Below are positions 16,331 through 24,929 of a DNA stretch of 64,000 nt, piece by piece. Origin of the DNA: Collinsella sp. (lineage in GTDB: Bacteria > Actinomycetota > Coriobacteriia > Coriobacteriales > Coriobacteriaceae); NCBI GenBank assembly GCA_019419525.1, contig DXZU01000013.1, positions 24,260 to 88,259 on the forward strand. Reading direction: 5' to 3'. The notes beneath the pieces were generated by a model that saw nothing but the letters and a program-made list of their open reading frames with translations, was not told the DNA's origin and searched no databases. Within the stretch, counting starts at the first letter, position 1. Each line of letters opens with the position of its first letter. The translations under genes were made by a program, and so were the position numbers.

Positions 16331-17692
16331 GTGAGCGCGAGCGCGTGGTGCAAGCGCATGACGGAGTGGTTTCACGCCGCCTCGAGTAGTAAGGGGCGGG
16401 CTAATTCTGTTGACGCATTGGGCCGCCGTCTGCGTCGCAAGTTTATCCTCGTTGCCATGGGCGCCGTGACCGTGGTGCTCACGCTCATCATCGCCGGCAT
16501 CAACATCGTCAATTATTCGCATGTCTGCAAGATGGCCGACGCTCGCCTGGACTATATTCTGGCGGGCAAGGACGGTATCGATTGGGGGGACGAGTCTAAA
16601 GCCGAGCCCGCTAATGGCAAGGATGCCGGCGATAGCCAAGCGGGCGTTCGCATCAGACACTTCGAAGGCATGACGGCGGAGTCTCCCTTCGACACGCGCT
16701 ACTTTACGGTGACGATTGACGCCGGACAGGTTGCCGATGTCAATACGGCCCGCATTGCCGCGGTTGGTGCCAAGCGCGCCGCCAGTATTGCCGCAAGGCT
16801 GCATGCCAAGGGCTGGACCTCGGGCTTCTCTGGCAATTATCGTTATACGACCGACGTCCAGGACGACGAGATCACCTATGTGTTCGTGGACTGCTCGCGC
16901 GAGCTTGCAAGCTTTCATTCGTTTTTGAGCGCGAGCGTGGCGATCAGTTGCATTGGCTGGCTGGCGGTGCTGGCAATTGTAACGGTCGCGTCGGGTGCCG
17001 TGATTCGACCGATGGTCGAGAGCTACAGCAAGCAAAAGCGATTTATTACCGATGCAAGCCACGAGATCAAGACGCCGCTCGCTGTGATCGATGCCGCCAA
17101 CGAGGTACAGGAGATTGAGAGCGGCGAGAGTGAGTGGACGCAGAGCATTCACGAGCAGGTGGCGCGACTGACGGCACTTACGGAGCGTCTGGTATTTTTG
17201 GCGCGCATGGACGAGGGCTCGGCGGGCTTTACCATGGCGTCGATCGATCTCTCGGAGGCAGTTGACAAGGCAGCCGCGCCGTTTGAATCGGTGGCGGTCT
17301 CGCGCGGCAAGCGCCTGTCGATGTCGGTCGCGACCGGCGTGCGCGCTCATGCCGATGCTGCGGCGGTGACGCAGGTGGTTGAGTTGCTGCTGGACAATGC
17401 CACGCGCTATGCGAGCGAGGGCAGCGTGATCGAGTTGAGTCTGCGCGCCGTTTCGCGCGGTGCGGGCAAAGGCTCGGCAGAGCTTGTCGTATCGAACGCT
17501 GTAGACGAGCTGCCCGAAGGCGACCTGGACCGATTGTTCGACCGCTTCTATCGTGCGGACGTGTCGCGCAGCTCCAAGACAGGCGGCTCGGGTGTGGGCC
17601 TATCCGTGGTGCGTGCCATCGCCGAAGCCCATGGCGGCTCCGCTACCGTATCTGGCCACGACCATCAGATCACCTTCACCGTCCGTCTCTAA
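16331..17692 (+). CDS. sensor histidine kinase
   Basis: 453-residue membrane sensor, partner of the preceding regulator. Two transmembrane segments (about 40-60 and 205-230) bracket a roughly 145-residue extracytoplasmic region. The HisKA motif DASHEIKTPLAV carries phospho-acceptor His244, followed by an HATPase domain with LLDNATRYA (N box), DLDRLFDRFYRAD and GGSGVGLSVV. No HAMP domain is obvious; the second segment runs almost directly into HisKA. The GTG at 16331 keeps coding overlap minimal; ATG at 16358 is the alternative. The periplasmic region has no motif I can name, so the signal is unknown. Confidence 0.9.
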   Translation: MSASAWCKRMTEWFHAASSSKGRANSVDALGRRLRRKFILVAMGAVTVVLTLIIAGINIVNYSHVCKMADARLDYILAGKDGIDWGDESKAEPANGKDAGDSQAGVRIRHFEGMTAESPFDTRYFTVTIDAGQVADVNTARIAAVGAKRAASIAARLHAKGWTSGFSGNYRYTTDVQDDEITYVFVDCSRELASFHSFLSASVAISCIGWLAVLAIVTVASGAVIRPMVESYSKQKRFITDASHEIKTPLAVIDAANEVQEIESGESEWTQSIHEQVARLTALTERLVFLARMDEGSAGFTMASIDLSEAVDKAAAPFESVAVSRGKRLSMSVATGVRAHADAAAVTQVVELLLDNATRYASEGSVIELSLRAVSRGAGKGSAELVVSNAVDELPEGDLDRLFDRFYRADVSRSSKTGGSGVGLSVVRAIAEAHGGSATVSGHDHQITFTVRL

Positions 17693-17736
17693 AACCTGCA
17701 AAAAGGGACAGGTTTGTTTTGGCAGGTTTTATCTGT
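17691..17736 (+). repeat. 42-bp hairpin repeat, copy 1 (abuts stop codon)
   Basis: AAAACCTGC then AAAAAGGGACAGGTTTG then TTTTGGCAGGTTTTATC. The arms pair to form a hairpin ending in TTTT, so it can terminate the histidine kinase transcript. The TAA stop is fused to the first bases of the repeat. Other copies are at 20853, 24413, 30093 and 31353. Confidence 0.75.
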
Positions 17737-17857
17737 GCAGACGGCAGCGGAGGCTGGCGGTGATCGGCGCCATGAACGCCACCGACCCAAATAAACGCAC
17801 CTCTAACTGCTAAAATATGGACATCGTTGTTCGGCTCCCGAAGGAAAGGAGGCGGTC

Positions 17858-18532
17858 ATGCAGTACGAGATCGGCGGAGGGGCTTTCCCGGTTGTTACGT
17901 GCAACCTTAGCGGCGGCGAATCCATGATCACCGAAAGCGGTGCCATGGTCTGGATGACCCCCAACATGGAGATGTCCACCTCGGGCGGTGGTATAGGCAA
18001 GATGTTCTCTAAGGCTTTTTCGGGTGAGGCGTTGTTCCAAAACATTTGGACCGCGCACGGCGATGGCATGATTGCGTTTGGCTCTTGCTTCCCCGGCCGC
18101 ATTATACCGATCGAGATTGGCCCTGGTAAGAGCTGGATTTTGCAGAAGCGTTCGTTCCTTGCCGCGGAAAGTGGTGTTGAGCTGAGCATCCACTTTAACA
18201 AGAAGGCAAAGACCGGCGTCTTTGGCGGCGAGGGTTTTATCATGCAAAAGCTCACGGGCTCGGGTATTGCCTTTGCCGAGATCGACGGCGACCTAGTTGA
18301 GTACGAGCTTGCTGCTGGCCAGCAAATGATTGTAGATACCGGCAACGTGGCCGGCTTTGAGGAGACGGTGAGCATCGACGCGCATATGGTCAAGGGCGTC
18401 AAAAACATCATGTTTGGCGGTGAAGGCGTGTTCAACACTGTGCTCACCGGTCCGGGGCGCATCTGGCTGCAGACAATGCCCATTTCCAATCTTGCGGCAG
18501 CAGTGGCTTCGATGACCAACAACAATAACTAA
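17858..18532 (+). CDS. AIM24/TIGR00266 family protein
   Basis: 224 residues of the AIM24-like beta-rich family (relatives annotated TIGR00266), whose biochemical role is not settled. Seen: YEIGGGAFPVVTCNLSGGES, a run of short strand-turn repeats (MITESGAMVWMTPNMEMST), IMFGGEGVFNTVLTGPGRIWLQT near the end, and a hydrophilic Asn tail. The glycine-rich strands suggest a stacked beta structure. The ribosome-binding site is strong (AAGGAAAGGAGG). It stands alone, convergent with the CLC gene across a shared terminator. No signal peptide is seen. Confidence 0.82.
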   Translation: MQYEIGGGAFPVVTCNLSGGESMITESGAMVWMTPNMEMSTSGGGIGKMFSKAFSGEALFQNIWTAHGDGMIAFGSCFPGRIIPIEIGPGKSWILQKRSFLAAESGVELSIHFNKKAKTGVFGGEGFIMQKLTGSGIAFAEIDGDLVEYELAAGQQMIVDTGNVAGFEETVSIDAHMVKGVKNIMFGGEGVFNTVLTGPGRIWLQTMPISNLAAAVASMTNNNN

Positions 18533-18546
18533 TCGTGTATAGGATG

Positions 18547-18584
18547 ACGCGCGCGGCGGGCCCGGCCTGTCGTGCGCGTTTTTT
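18547..18584. terminator. terminator between AIM24 and CLC genes
   Basis: GC-rich hairpin (ACGCGC...GCGCGT with inner GGCC pairs) followed by TTTTTT on the plus strand. It lies between convergent genes. Confidence 0.75.
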
Positions 18585-18601
18585 GGTGGCAAACGCCCTG
18601 T

Positions 18602-19846
18602 TTATCGGGTGCGGCTGTGCTCCTGCAGCGCATAGATCGACTTATCCATGTTGAACAGGTAAGCCACGACGCAGACAATAAAGAACGTCGGCAGACTGCT
18701 AAAGCCAAAGACCTCGCAGCCAATAAAGATGGGCGCGAGCAGCGTATTGGTGGCGCTGCCAAAGACGGCGGCGTATCCCAGCGCGGCGCAGAGCTCGACG
18801 GGCATGCCGAGAATCCCGGCGAGTACGACACCCAGGCTGGCTCCGATGGAGAACAGCGGCGTCACCTCGCCACCCTGATATCCTGCGGCAAGCGTGGCGA
18901 TGGTGAGTACGAATTTGAGCGCCCAGTCCCAAGGCATGATGGTGACCTTGCCGTCACCGTTGAGCGCCGCCGATATCAGGTTGGTGCCAAGGCCGCAGTA
19001 TCGCCCCTGCCACAGCACGAACAGAATCGCCGACAGCGCAAGGCCCATAACGGCAACGCGTATGTAAGGGCTGGGGAGCAGCCGCGCTGCAAGGGTCTTA
19101 GCATGGGCAAGGCACCAGGCAAAAGCGCCACCTACCATACCGAACGCGATACCCAACAGCGCCAGCCGTCCAAGACCGGGGAGGTCGAGCGCATACGAGG
19201 CGGTAATGGCGATCTCGAACTTTTCGAGTCCCAGAGCGCCGGAGGTCATGCTTGCGGCGAGCGAGGCTGTAAGCGCGGGAAACAGCGCGCGGTATTCCAT
19301 GCGTCCTGCGACCAGTACTTCGATCGCAAAGACCGTGGCGGCGAGGGGCGTTCGGAAGAGTCCGGCAAAGCCGGCGGCCATGCCGATAAGCAAAAACGTG
19401 TTGCCGGGGTCTCGGAAAGGTAGACGTCGGCCGATCCAATGCGAGACGGTTGCGCCGATCTGCACGGCTACGCCTTCGCGTCCCGCGCTGCCGCCAAAGA
19501 GATGCGTGGCCCACGTGCTCAGCATAATGAGCGGCACCAGACGCGGGGAGATGGCGTCCTCGCGTCCGTGACCTACGTCGAATACTAAGCTCATGCCCCG
19601 ATCGGTGCCTTTGCCCCAGGTGCGGTAGGCAAATACGATGGCCAAGCCCATGAGGGCGAGGAAGGGGAGGAGCAGTACGATGTGCTCGTCACGGAAGGCG
19701 CCAATTGCCAGGAGCACACGACCAAAAAGGGCACAGATGGCGCCAACGATAACGCCGATAGGGATTCCGACGGCGCCCATGAGCACGAGACCGCTATAGG
19801 TGTTGACCAGGCGTTTGATTCTGCTCGAAGCGCTGCCTTCTGACAT
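18602..19846 (-). CDS. CLC-type anion transporter, fluoride-exporter-like
   Basis: 414-residue CLC family membrane protein with about ten hydrophobic segments. Motifs are GSAGREGVAVQIG (residues about 119-131), GTNLI, and GYQGGEVTPLF. As I recall, bacterial fluoride/proton antiporters of the CLC-F clade carry GREGV and a GGEVTPLF motif, whereas chloride-type CLCs have GSGIP and GxFAP; no GSGIP is seen here. So fluoride export is preferred, with chloride as the alternative. GTG at 19861 is in frame, but ATG 19846 follows GGAAAGC. A leader hairpin lies between promoter and gene; I did not recognise a fluoride riboswitch consensus in it. Confidence 0.8.
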   Translation of the reverse strand: MSEGSASSRIKRLVNTYSGLVLMGAVGIPIGVIVGAICALFGRVLLAIGAFRDEHIVLLLPFLALMGLAIVFAYRTWGKGTDRGMSLVFDVGHGREDAISPRLVPLIMLSTWATHLFGGSAGREGVAVQIGATVSHWIGRRLPFRDPGNTFLLIGMAAGFAGLFRTPLAATVFAIEVLVAGRMEYRALFPALTASLAASMTSGALGLEKFEIAITASYALDLPGLGRLALLGIAFGMVGGAFAWCLAHAKTLAARLLPSPYIRVAVMGLALSAILFVLWQGRYCGLGTNLISAALNGDGKVTIMPWDWALKFVLTIATLAAGYQGGEVTPLFSIGASLGVVLAGILGMPVELCAALGYAAVFGSATNTLLAPIFIGCEVFGFSSLPTFFIVCVVAYLFNMDKSIYALQEHSRTR

Positions 19847-19876
19847 TTTGCTTTCCGACACTTGCTCTCTTGATAG

Positions 19877-19918
19877 AAAAAGAGCTGGAGTTGCGCATCG
19901 TTGAGAGGCTTTCCAGCT
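19877..19918 (-). promoter_or_regulatory. attenuator-like hairpin in the CLC leader
   Basis: On the minus strand AGCTGGA pairs with TCCAGCT (19883-19889 with 19912-19918), followed by CTTTTTC: an intrinsic-terminator shape inside the 5' leader, between the promoter and the start codon. Confidence 0.5.
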
Positions 19919-19929
19919 TTAGCAAAACA

Positions 19930-19958
19930 AACTTATAAGATGCGACGGGCCGCGTCAA
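19930..19958 (-). promoter_or_regulatory. promoter of the CLC gene
   Basis: On the minus strand: TTGACG (19953-19958), then a TATAAG/TAAGTT -10 region 15-17 bases downstream. Confidence 0.5.
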
Positions 19959-20031
19959 GATAATTACCGGACGGCCTGGGAGGCGGCTGGTTGGCTGGCT
20001 TAAAACCTAGCGCGTGAAATGACGCCCCACG

Positions 20032-20670
20032 CTATTCAGCGCGCTTGATAGGATGACGAACCACGGTCTTAAGTTTCTCCGGTGCGCATTTGCGTGGATC
20101 GGAGAGATAGATTTCGTGATGTAAACGGGTGTCTGAGAAGTCGGGAACATAGCCCAGCTCGGTCGTGTATTCATGCATAGCGTCTACGGTTGTCGGCTCG
20201 CTGTCATAGGGTCCGGTATGCATGCACTGAACGCAGAGACCCTCATCAACTTTAAGCAGCTCAACAGCGGTAAAGTCTAGTTTCTTTTTGGCCGTGGCTT
20301 CAGCGACTGCCCAGTCAAAATCATCTCGGCTGACGAAATCGGGCAGGTGGATGCACGAGATAAAGTTGAAATTGTCCTTGTGTACATAATCGATGTCGCC
20401 GCTCGGGGACTCTTGCCACCAGAAACCCTCGAGCGGCGGTACCACAAAGTCGAAATAGCCCTCGATACCCCTTGAGCCTTTCTTCGACATCTTGACGGTA
20501 TAGGCGATGCCGTAAAGTAGCGGCAGGGCGTTTTGATACTCGCCACCTTCGGTATTTGGGTCGCCCTTTCCGCGAACGGCAACGTAGCTCATAGGCGGGA
20601 CAGTTACGATACTCGGCTTGCTTGCAGGTTTGTAGAGCTCCTTGCATTCCTTCTTAAAGTCGAACGCCAT
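20032..20670 (-). CDS. GyrI-like small-molecule-binding protein
   Basis: 212 residues of the GyrI-like (SBM-fold) family, cytoplasmic. Seen: the opening PSIVTVPPMSYVAVRGKGDP, GIAYTVKMSKKG, EGFWWQE, and the late CMHTGPYDSEPTTVDAMHEY followed by HHEIYLSDPRK, all usual for this subgroup. E. coli GyrI (SbmC), a more distant relative, inhibits DNA gyrase and is LexA-controlled; others bind drugs. A perfect CGAAC-N4-GTTCG site lies 57 bases upstream, so SOS control is inferred here too. GAAAGG precedes the ATG. Whether it acts on gyrase is not shown. Confidence 0.82.
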   Translation of the reverse strand: MAFDFKKECKELYKPASKPSIVTVPPMSYVAVRGKGDPNTEGGEYQNALPLLYGIAYTVKMSKKGSRGIEGYFDFVVPPLEGFWWQESPSGDIDYVHKDNFNFISCIHLPDFVSRDDFDWAVAEATAKKKLDFTAVELLKVDEGLCVQCMHTGPYDSEPTTVDAMHEYTTELGYVPDFSDTRLHHEIYLSDPRKCAPEKLKTVVRHPIKRAE

Positions 20671-20726
20671 GTTGGCCGCCTTTCTGCGTATTGGCCTGCT
20701 TAGATAGTTGAATCATATCATAGAAA

Positions 20727-20740
20727 CGAACAACTGTTCG
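20727..20740 (-). promoter_or_regulatory. LexA-type SOS box upstream of the GyrI-like gene
   Basis: CGAACAACTGTTCG is a perfect CGAAC-N4-GTTCG palindrome, the Gram-positive/actinobacterial LexA operator form. On the minus strand it lies just upstream of a TATGATATGAT -10-like stretch, consistent with repression of the GyrI-like gene. Confidence 0.6.
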
Positions 20741-20852
20741 AATGATTTGGCTGACAGATTGAGATGCGTGCGTTGTGTTTGGCGGTCGGCCTGACCCCGT
20801 TGATGATTTCTCGGCCTCCCCGGCGCCCTATCTATAGCTGCCGTTTCCCCAT

Positions 20853-20892
20853 ATAAAACCTGCCAAAATAAACCTGTCCCTTTTTGGTAGGT
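20853..20892 (-). repeat. 42-bp hairpin repeat, copy 2 (reverse orientation)
   Basis: ATAAAACCTGCCAAAATAAA then CCTGTCCCTTTTTGGTAGGT: the complement of copies 1, 3, 4 and 5. It lies in the 5' gap of the ABC exporter operon, not after a stop codon. Confidence 0.7.
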
Positions 20893-20941
20893 GGGAAATG
20901 GGTAATACTAAAGAGTTATCCGACCAGATGGGAATTAATCG

Positions 20942-21643
20942 ATGGCCTATATCGAATTCAAAGACGTCATCAAGGCATACGGCGAGGGCGATGCCCGCAT
21001 CCACGCGCTCGACGGCGCGAGCTTTACGGTCGAGCGCGGCGAGCTCGCCATCATTTTGGGTGCTTCGGGTGCCGGCAAGACCACGGCCCTCAACATTCTG
21101 GGCGGCATGGACACGGCAACTTCTGGCACCGTGACGGTGGACGGGCGTGACGTGAGCTCTGCCAACGAGGCTCAGCTTGTGGAATACCGTCGCGCTGACG
21201 TCGGCTTTGTCTTTCAGTTCTACAATCTGGTCCCTAACCTGACGGCGCTTGAGAACGTCGAACTCGCGGCGCAGATCTGCCCCGATTCGCTCGATGCCGA
21301 GCAAACGCTTCGCCAGGTTGGCCTGGGCGACCGCCTCGCTAACTTTCCGGCGCAGCTTTCGGGCGGCGAGCAGCAGCGCGTATCCATCGCCCGCGCGCTG
21401 GCTAAGAACCCCAAGCTGCTTTTGTGCGACGAGCCCACGGGCGCGCTTGACTACAAAACCGGCAAGCAGATCTTGCAGTTGCTACAGGACACTTGCCGCA
21501 AGCAAGGCATTACGGTCATCATCATCACCCACAACTCTGCGCTGGCGCCCATGGCCGATCGCCTGATCCGCTTTAAGAGCGGCCGCGTGGAGAGCGAGGC
21601 GATCCAGCAAAATCCTGTGCCTATCGAGACGATCGAGTGGTAG
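20942..21643 (+). CDS. ABC transporter ATP-binding protein (MacB/LolD type)
   Basis: 233-residue ATPase that drives the FtsX-type permease encoded next. Seen: Walker A GASGAGKT, Q loop VFQFYNLVPNLTALENV, signature LSGGEQQRVSIARAL, Walker B LLLCDEPTGALD and the H-loop histidine in ITHNSALAPMADRLI. The LVPNLTALENV stretch is the hallmark of the MacB/LolD/FtsE group, which powers mechanotransmission rather than classical substrate channels. The start ATG is 20942. The permease frame begins around its stop codon, so they are translationally linked. A peptide or lipid exporter is likely; the substrate is unknown. Confidence 0.92.
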   Translation: MAYIEFKDVIKAYGEGDARIHALDGASFTVERGELAIILGASGAGKTTALNILGGMDTATSGTVTVDGRDVSSANEAQLVEYRRADVGFVFQFYNLVPNLTALENVELAAQICPDSLDAEQTLRQVGLGDRLANFPAQLSGGEQQRVSIARALAKNPKLLLCDEPTGALDYKTGKQILQLLQDTCRKQGITVIIITHNSALAPMADRLIRFKSGRVESEAIQQNPVPIETIEW

Positions 21644-21648
21644 CGCCC

Positions 21649-24414
21649 ATGAATCAGGACCGCCAAAACAGTCAACGCCGCGACGCGCAGAACACGGAGC
21701 GCGAGCAGGATTTTACGACCTACCGTACCGCCCAAAGCTCAAACGATATGGTGCCGACGGTTTTTCGCCGTGGCATCTACCGCACGATTCGCGGCAGCCT
21801 CAAACGCTTCTTGTCTATCGTTGTGATCACCGCGCTTGGCGTGAGCGTGATGTGCGGCCTTAAGGCGGGCTGCGAGGACCTGTGTGATTCGGTCGACGCC
21901 TATTTTGACCAGCAGAATGTCTATGACATCAACGTGCAGTCGACCTATGGTCTGACCGATGACGATATTGCCGCGATCCAAGAGGTCGATGGCGTCGAGA
22001 CGGCCGAGGGCATCTATACCGAGACCGCCTATACCGCCGTGGGTACGACGCGCGAGCGTGTCGTCGTACAGAGCCTCTCCAAAGAGAATATTGACCAACC
22101 GGTGCTAGTACGCGGCGAGCTGCCCGAGACTTCGGGCGAAGTGGCAGTGACCTCACGTTTTTTGAAGGCTTCGGGCAAGAAAATCGGCGATACGGTGAGC
22201 TTTGCCGCCAACGATGCGAGCTCGTCGAACCAAAGCGCCAAGGACCAGTTTGCCGATGGGGACTACACCATTACGGCTGAGGTCCTCGATCCCACTGATG
22301 TGAGCTCCGACTCGACGGTCAACGCCTTTCGCGCTGCTTCGACTGCGGACTACAAGTTCTACGTGAGCGAGGATGCCGCGACATCTTCTTCCTACTCCGC
22401 TGTCCACGTGGTCGTCGAGGGAGCCAAGAGCCTCAACTCCTATTCGGATGCCTACTCGGCAAAGATCAATGAGGTCAAGGGCAATATCGAGAAGATCCGC
22501 GAGGAGCGTGAGAAGGCGCGCGCCCAGGAGCTGACGGTCGACACACCGGCGAGCTTGGACGCGGCTGAGCGTCAGGCGAATATGGTCTTTGGGATCGAGC
22601 AGGACAACATCAACCGCATGGCCGAGGGCAGCGAGGAGCGTGCACGGGCGCAAGCCGACCTGGACCAGCGCCGTGCCGCCGCCGACCAGCAGTTTGCCGA
22701 TGCCCGCGCCGAGCTCTCCGACCTGGGCGAATGCACCTGGTACATCCAGGACCGCGATAACATCGCAAGCTACTCGAGCGTCGAGAGCGATAGTTCTTCG
22801 ATCGAGGCCATCGCCACGGTGTTCCCGTTCATCTTCTTTATCGTCGCCGTGCTCATCAGCCTCACCACCGCCACGCGCATGGTCGAGGAGGAGCGCACGC
22901 TCATTGGCCTGTACAAGGCGCTCGGCTATTCGCGCGGGCGTATCCTGTCCAAATACGTGGACTACGCGCTGTGGGCGTGTCTGATTGGCGGCGTGCTCGG
23001 CAACATCATCGGATTTGTGGGCCTGCCGCTGTTCCTGTTTACGGTGTTCGACGACATGTACTCACTGCCCCAGATGCTGCTTTCGTACGATATCGTGTCC
23101 TCGATTGTCTCGGTGGCGCTGTTTGCCGTAGGCGTGGTGGGCGCTACGATTATCGCCTGCCGCCACGAGATGGCCGAGACGCCGGCTTCGCTCATGCGTC
23201 CCAAGGCGCCGCGCGCCGGCTCACGCATTCTGCTCGAGCGCATCGGCTTTATTTGGCGCCGCATGGGCTTCTTGAACAAGGTGGCAGCACGTAACCTGTT
23301 CCGCTACAAAAAGCGCGCCTTTATGACCATCTTCGGTATCGCCGGCTGCACGGCGCTCGTGATTTGCGGTATGGGAATTCGCGACACGTCGGTGGCGCTT
23401 TCGCCCAAACAGTACGGGCATATCACGCGCTATGACTTGCTGGCGGTCGCCAATCCCGACGATTTTTCGCAGACGTGCGCGGCATTGGATGAGCGCAGCA
23501 CGGCCAATGATTCCAACGTGACGGTGACCTCGACCCTGCCGATTATGACCGACAACGTCACCTTTACGTTTGGCGGCAAGAGCGAGACCGTGCAGCTCAT
23601 CGTGATTCCCGACGACCGCACGGGTGACTTGGGCGATTACGTGCGCCTGGAGGATGAGTCCAAAGAACCGCTCGCCCTGCGTGACGGAGACGTGTATTTG
23701 AGCAAGAGCTCTCAGCTGGTGCTGGGAATCAAGCCGGGCGATACGGCACACGTCCAGGATTCGTCGCTCAATGTTGCCAAGGTCAAAGTCAGCGACATCT
23801 CGCTCAACTATCTGGGCAACACGCTTTATATGACGCAGAGCACCTATGAGCGTGCGTTCGGTCGAAGTGCACGCCTTAACGGCGTCTTTGTGCTGCTTAA
23901 GGGTTCGTCGGCCGACCAGATTGCGTTTAGCAAGAATCTTAAGAGTGACGGTTGGCTCACGATTTCGAGCACGGCCGAACATTGGCAGAACTACGAGGCG
24001 AACTTTACGATTATCAATTCGGTCGTGGTGCTCGTGACCTTTATGGCGGCGTGCCTGTCGTTTGTGGTGGTGTTTACGCTGTCCAACACGAATATCTCCG
24101 AGCGCGAACGCGAGCTGGCGACCATCAAGGTGCTGGGCTTCCGCCGTGGCGAGGTGCACCACTACGTCAACAAGGAGACGTTGATCCTCACGGCGATCGG
24201 CGCTGCGCTGGGCGTGCCGCTGGGCGGCTTGCTGGCCGAGAGTTTTACGTACATTTTGCAGATGCCGTCGCTGTATTTTGATGTTGAGGTCGAGCCGCTG
24301 AGCTACGTGCTATCCGTGCTTCTGGCCTTTGGCTTTACGTTTATCGTCAACCTCGCCACCAACCGTACCCTCAACAAGATCGACATGGTCGGCGCCCTCA
24401 AGAGCGCCGAGTAA
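21649..24414 (+). CDS. FtsX-like ABC permease, large
   Basis: 921-residue permease with two FtsX domains. A first membrane segment lies near residues 45-65 (RFLSIVVITALGVSVMCG). A large outside region (about 70-385) includes a charged helical coil (IEKIREEREKARAQ region, about 280-350). Three or more membrane segments follow (about 390-510), then a second segment/outside domain unit (about 550-780) and a final three-segment cluster ending at GALKSAE. The architecture is that of long YtrF/antimicrobial-peptide-type permeases. ATG 21649 is chosen; GTG 21637 overlaps the ATPase. It ends at a stop codon fused to hairpin repeat copy 3. Confidence 0.88.
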   Translation: MNQDRQNSQRRDAQNTEREQDFTTYRTAQSSNDMVPTVFRRGIYRTIRGSLKRFLSIVVITALGVSVMCGLKAGCEDLCDSVDAYFDQQNVYDINVQSTYGLTDDDIAAIQEVDGVETAEGIYTETAYTAVGTTRERVVVQSLSKENIDQPVLVRGELPETSGEVAVTSRFLKASGKKIGDTVSFAANDASSSNQSAKDQFADGDYTITAEVLDPTDVSSDSTVNAFRAASTADYKFYVSEDAATSSSYSAVHVVVEGAKSLNSYSDAYSAKINEVKGNIEKIREEREKARAQELTVDTPASLDAAERQANMVFGIEQDNINRMAEGSEERARAQADLDQRRAAADQQFADARAELSDLGECTWYIQDRDNIASYSSVESDSSSIEAIATVFPFIFFIVAVLISLTTATRMVEEERTLIGLYKALGYSRGRILSKYVDYALWACLIGGVLGNIIGFVGLPLFLFTVFDDMYSLPQMLLSYDIVSSIVSVALFAVGVVGATIIACRHEMAETPASLMRPKAPRAGSRILLERIGFIWRRMGFLNKVAARNLFRYKKRAFMTIFGIAGCTALVICGMGIRDTSVALSPKQYGHITRYDLLAVANPDDFSQTCAALDERSTANDSNVTVTSTLPIMTDNVTFTFGGKSETVQLIVIPDDRTGDLGDYVRLEDESKEPLALRDGDVYLSKSSQLVLGIKPGDTAHVQDSSLNVAKVKVSDISLNYLGNTLYMTQSTYERAFGRSARLNGVFVLLKGSSADQIAFSKNLKSDGWLTISSTAEHWQNYEANFTIINSVVVLVTFMAACLSFVVVFTLSNTNISERERELATIKVLGFRRGEVHHYVNKETLILTAIGAALGVPLGGLLAESFTYILQMPSLYFDVEVEPLSYVLSVLLAFGFTFIVNLATNRTLNKIDMVGALKSAE

Positions 24415-24456
24415 CCTGCCAAAAAGGGACAGGTTTATTTTGGCAGGTTTTATCTG
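24413..24456 (+). repeat. 42-bp hairpin repeat, copy 3 (overlaps stop codon)
   Basis: Begins in the TAA of the permease gene (AACCTGCC), then AAAAAGGGACAGGTTTA, then TTTTGGCAGGTTTTATC. Hairpin with T run; acts as a plausible terminator. Confidence 0.8.
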
Positions 24457-24514
24457 GGCAAACGCCGGACAACCATTATGTGGCCCGGCGTTTGCCCCGT
24501 CAAACGGGCTTTTC
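24456..24514 (+). terminator. terminator hairpins after the ABC exporter
   Basis: Perfect 13-bp stem (24456-24468 with 24485-24497), then a small hairpin CCCGT-CAA-ACGGG (24496-24508) sharing its last bases and followed by CTTTT. The two are mutually exclusive in part. Confidence 0.65.
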
Positions 24515-24614
24515 CATTTGCCTTTCATTCTATTTGGTTTTCGCTCGCAGGCGTGGATGAGAGGCTCTCTTTAGCCTTCGAGATTGGGCTTGTATGGGTC
24601 GTATGCCACAAAAT

Positions 24615-24759
24615 GGGCCTATCTACTACGTTTGCTACCACACCCTCGACCGTGACAAAGATTATGAAATTAAAACCGCAGGTAGAGGGCTTGCCAGTTT
24701 TCGGAAAAGGCGGGTATGGTCGGCCCTCTCGAGTTAAACGTAGTAAATAGGCCCTTTTC
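24615..24759. repeat. long hairpin element with 19-bp arms and T run
   Basis: Arms 24615-24633 and 24736-24754 (one mismatch) enclose 102 bases that hold a further GAGGGC/GCCCTC pairing and end in TTTTC on the plus strand. No ORF is supported inside. Candidate small RNA or palindromic repeat. Confidence 0.5.
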
Positions 24760-24815
24760 TTGGCGCGCGGTCAGCTCAATGCTAATCTCCGTGCCGGAAC
24801 TGACCCAGTTGTTTG

Positions 24816-24886
24816 TAAGTTGCGGTGATATACGGATTGTTTGGCGCTTTGGAGCTTCAAAACAGTCCCTATCTCACCGCAACTTA
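24816..24886. repeat. palindrome with AGTTGCGGTGA arms, copy 1
   Basis: TAAGTTGCGGTGA (24816-24828) pairs with TCACCGCAACTTA (24874-24886), with further pairing inward (GGATTGTTT with AAACAGTCC). The arm sequence recurs at 32405-32471. Confidence 0.65.
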
Positions 24887-24929
24887 GGAGAAGGGCGGGG
24901 GCGGTTGGGTGCTGGTGGGTCGGAGCGTG

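Noticed and set aside
19862..20031. Fluoride riboswitch in the CLC leader
   Set aside because: The aptamer consensus could not be recognised by eye; only a terminator-like hairpin is supported.
24615..24759. SRP (4.5S) RNA
   Set aside because: No GGAAGG/AGCAG-type conserved apical loop.
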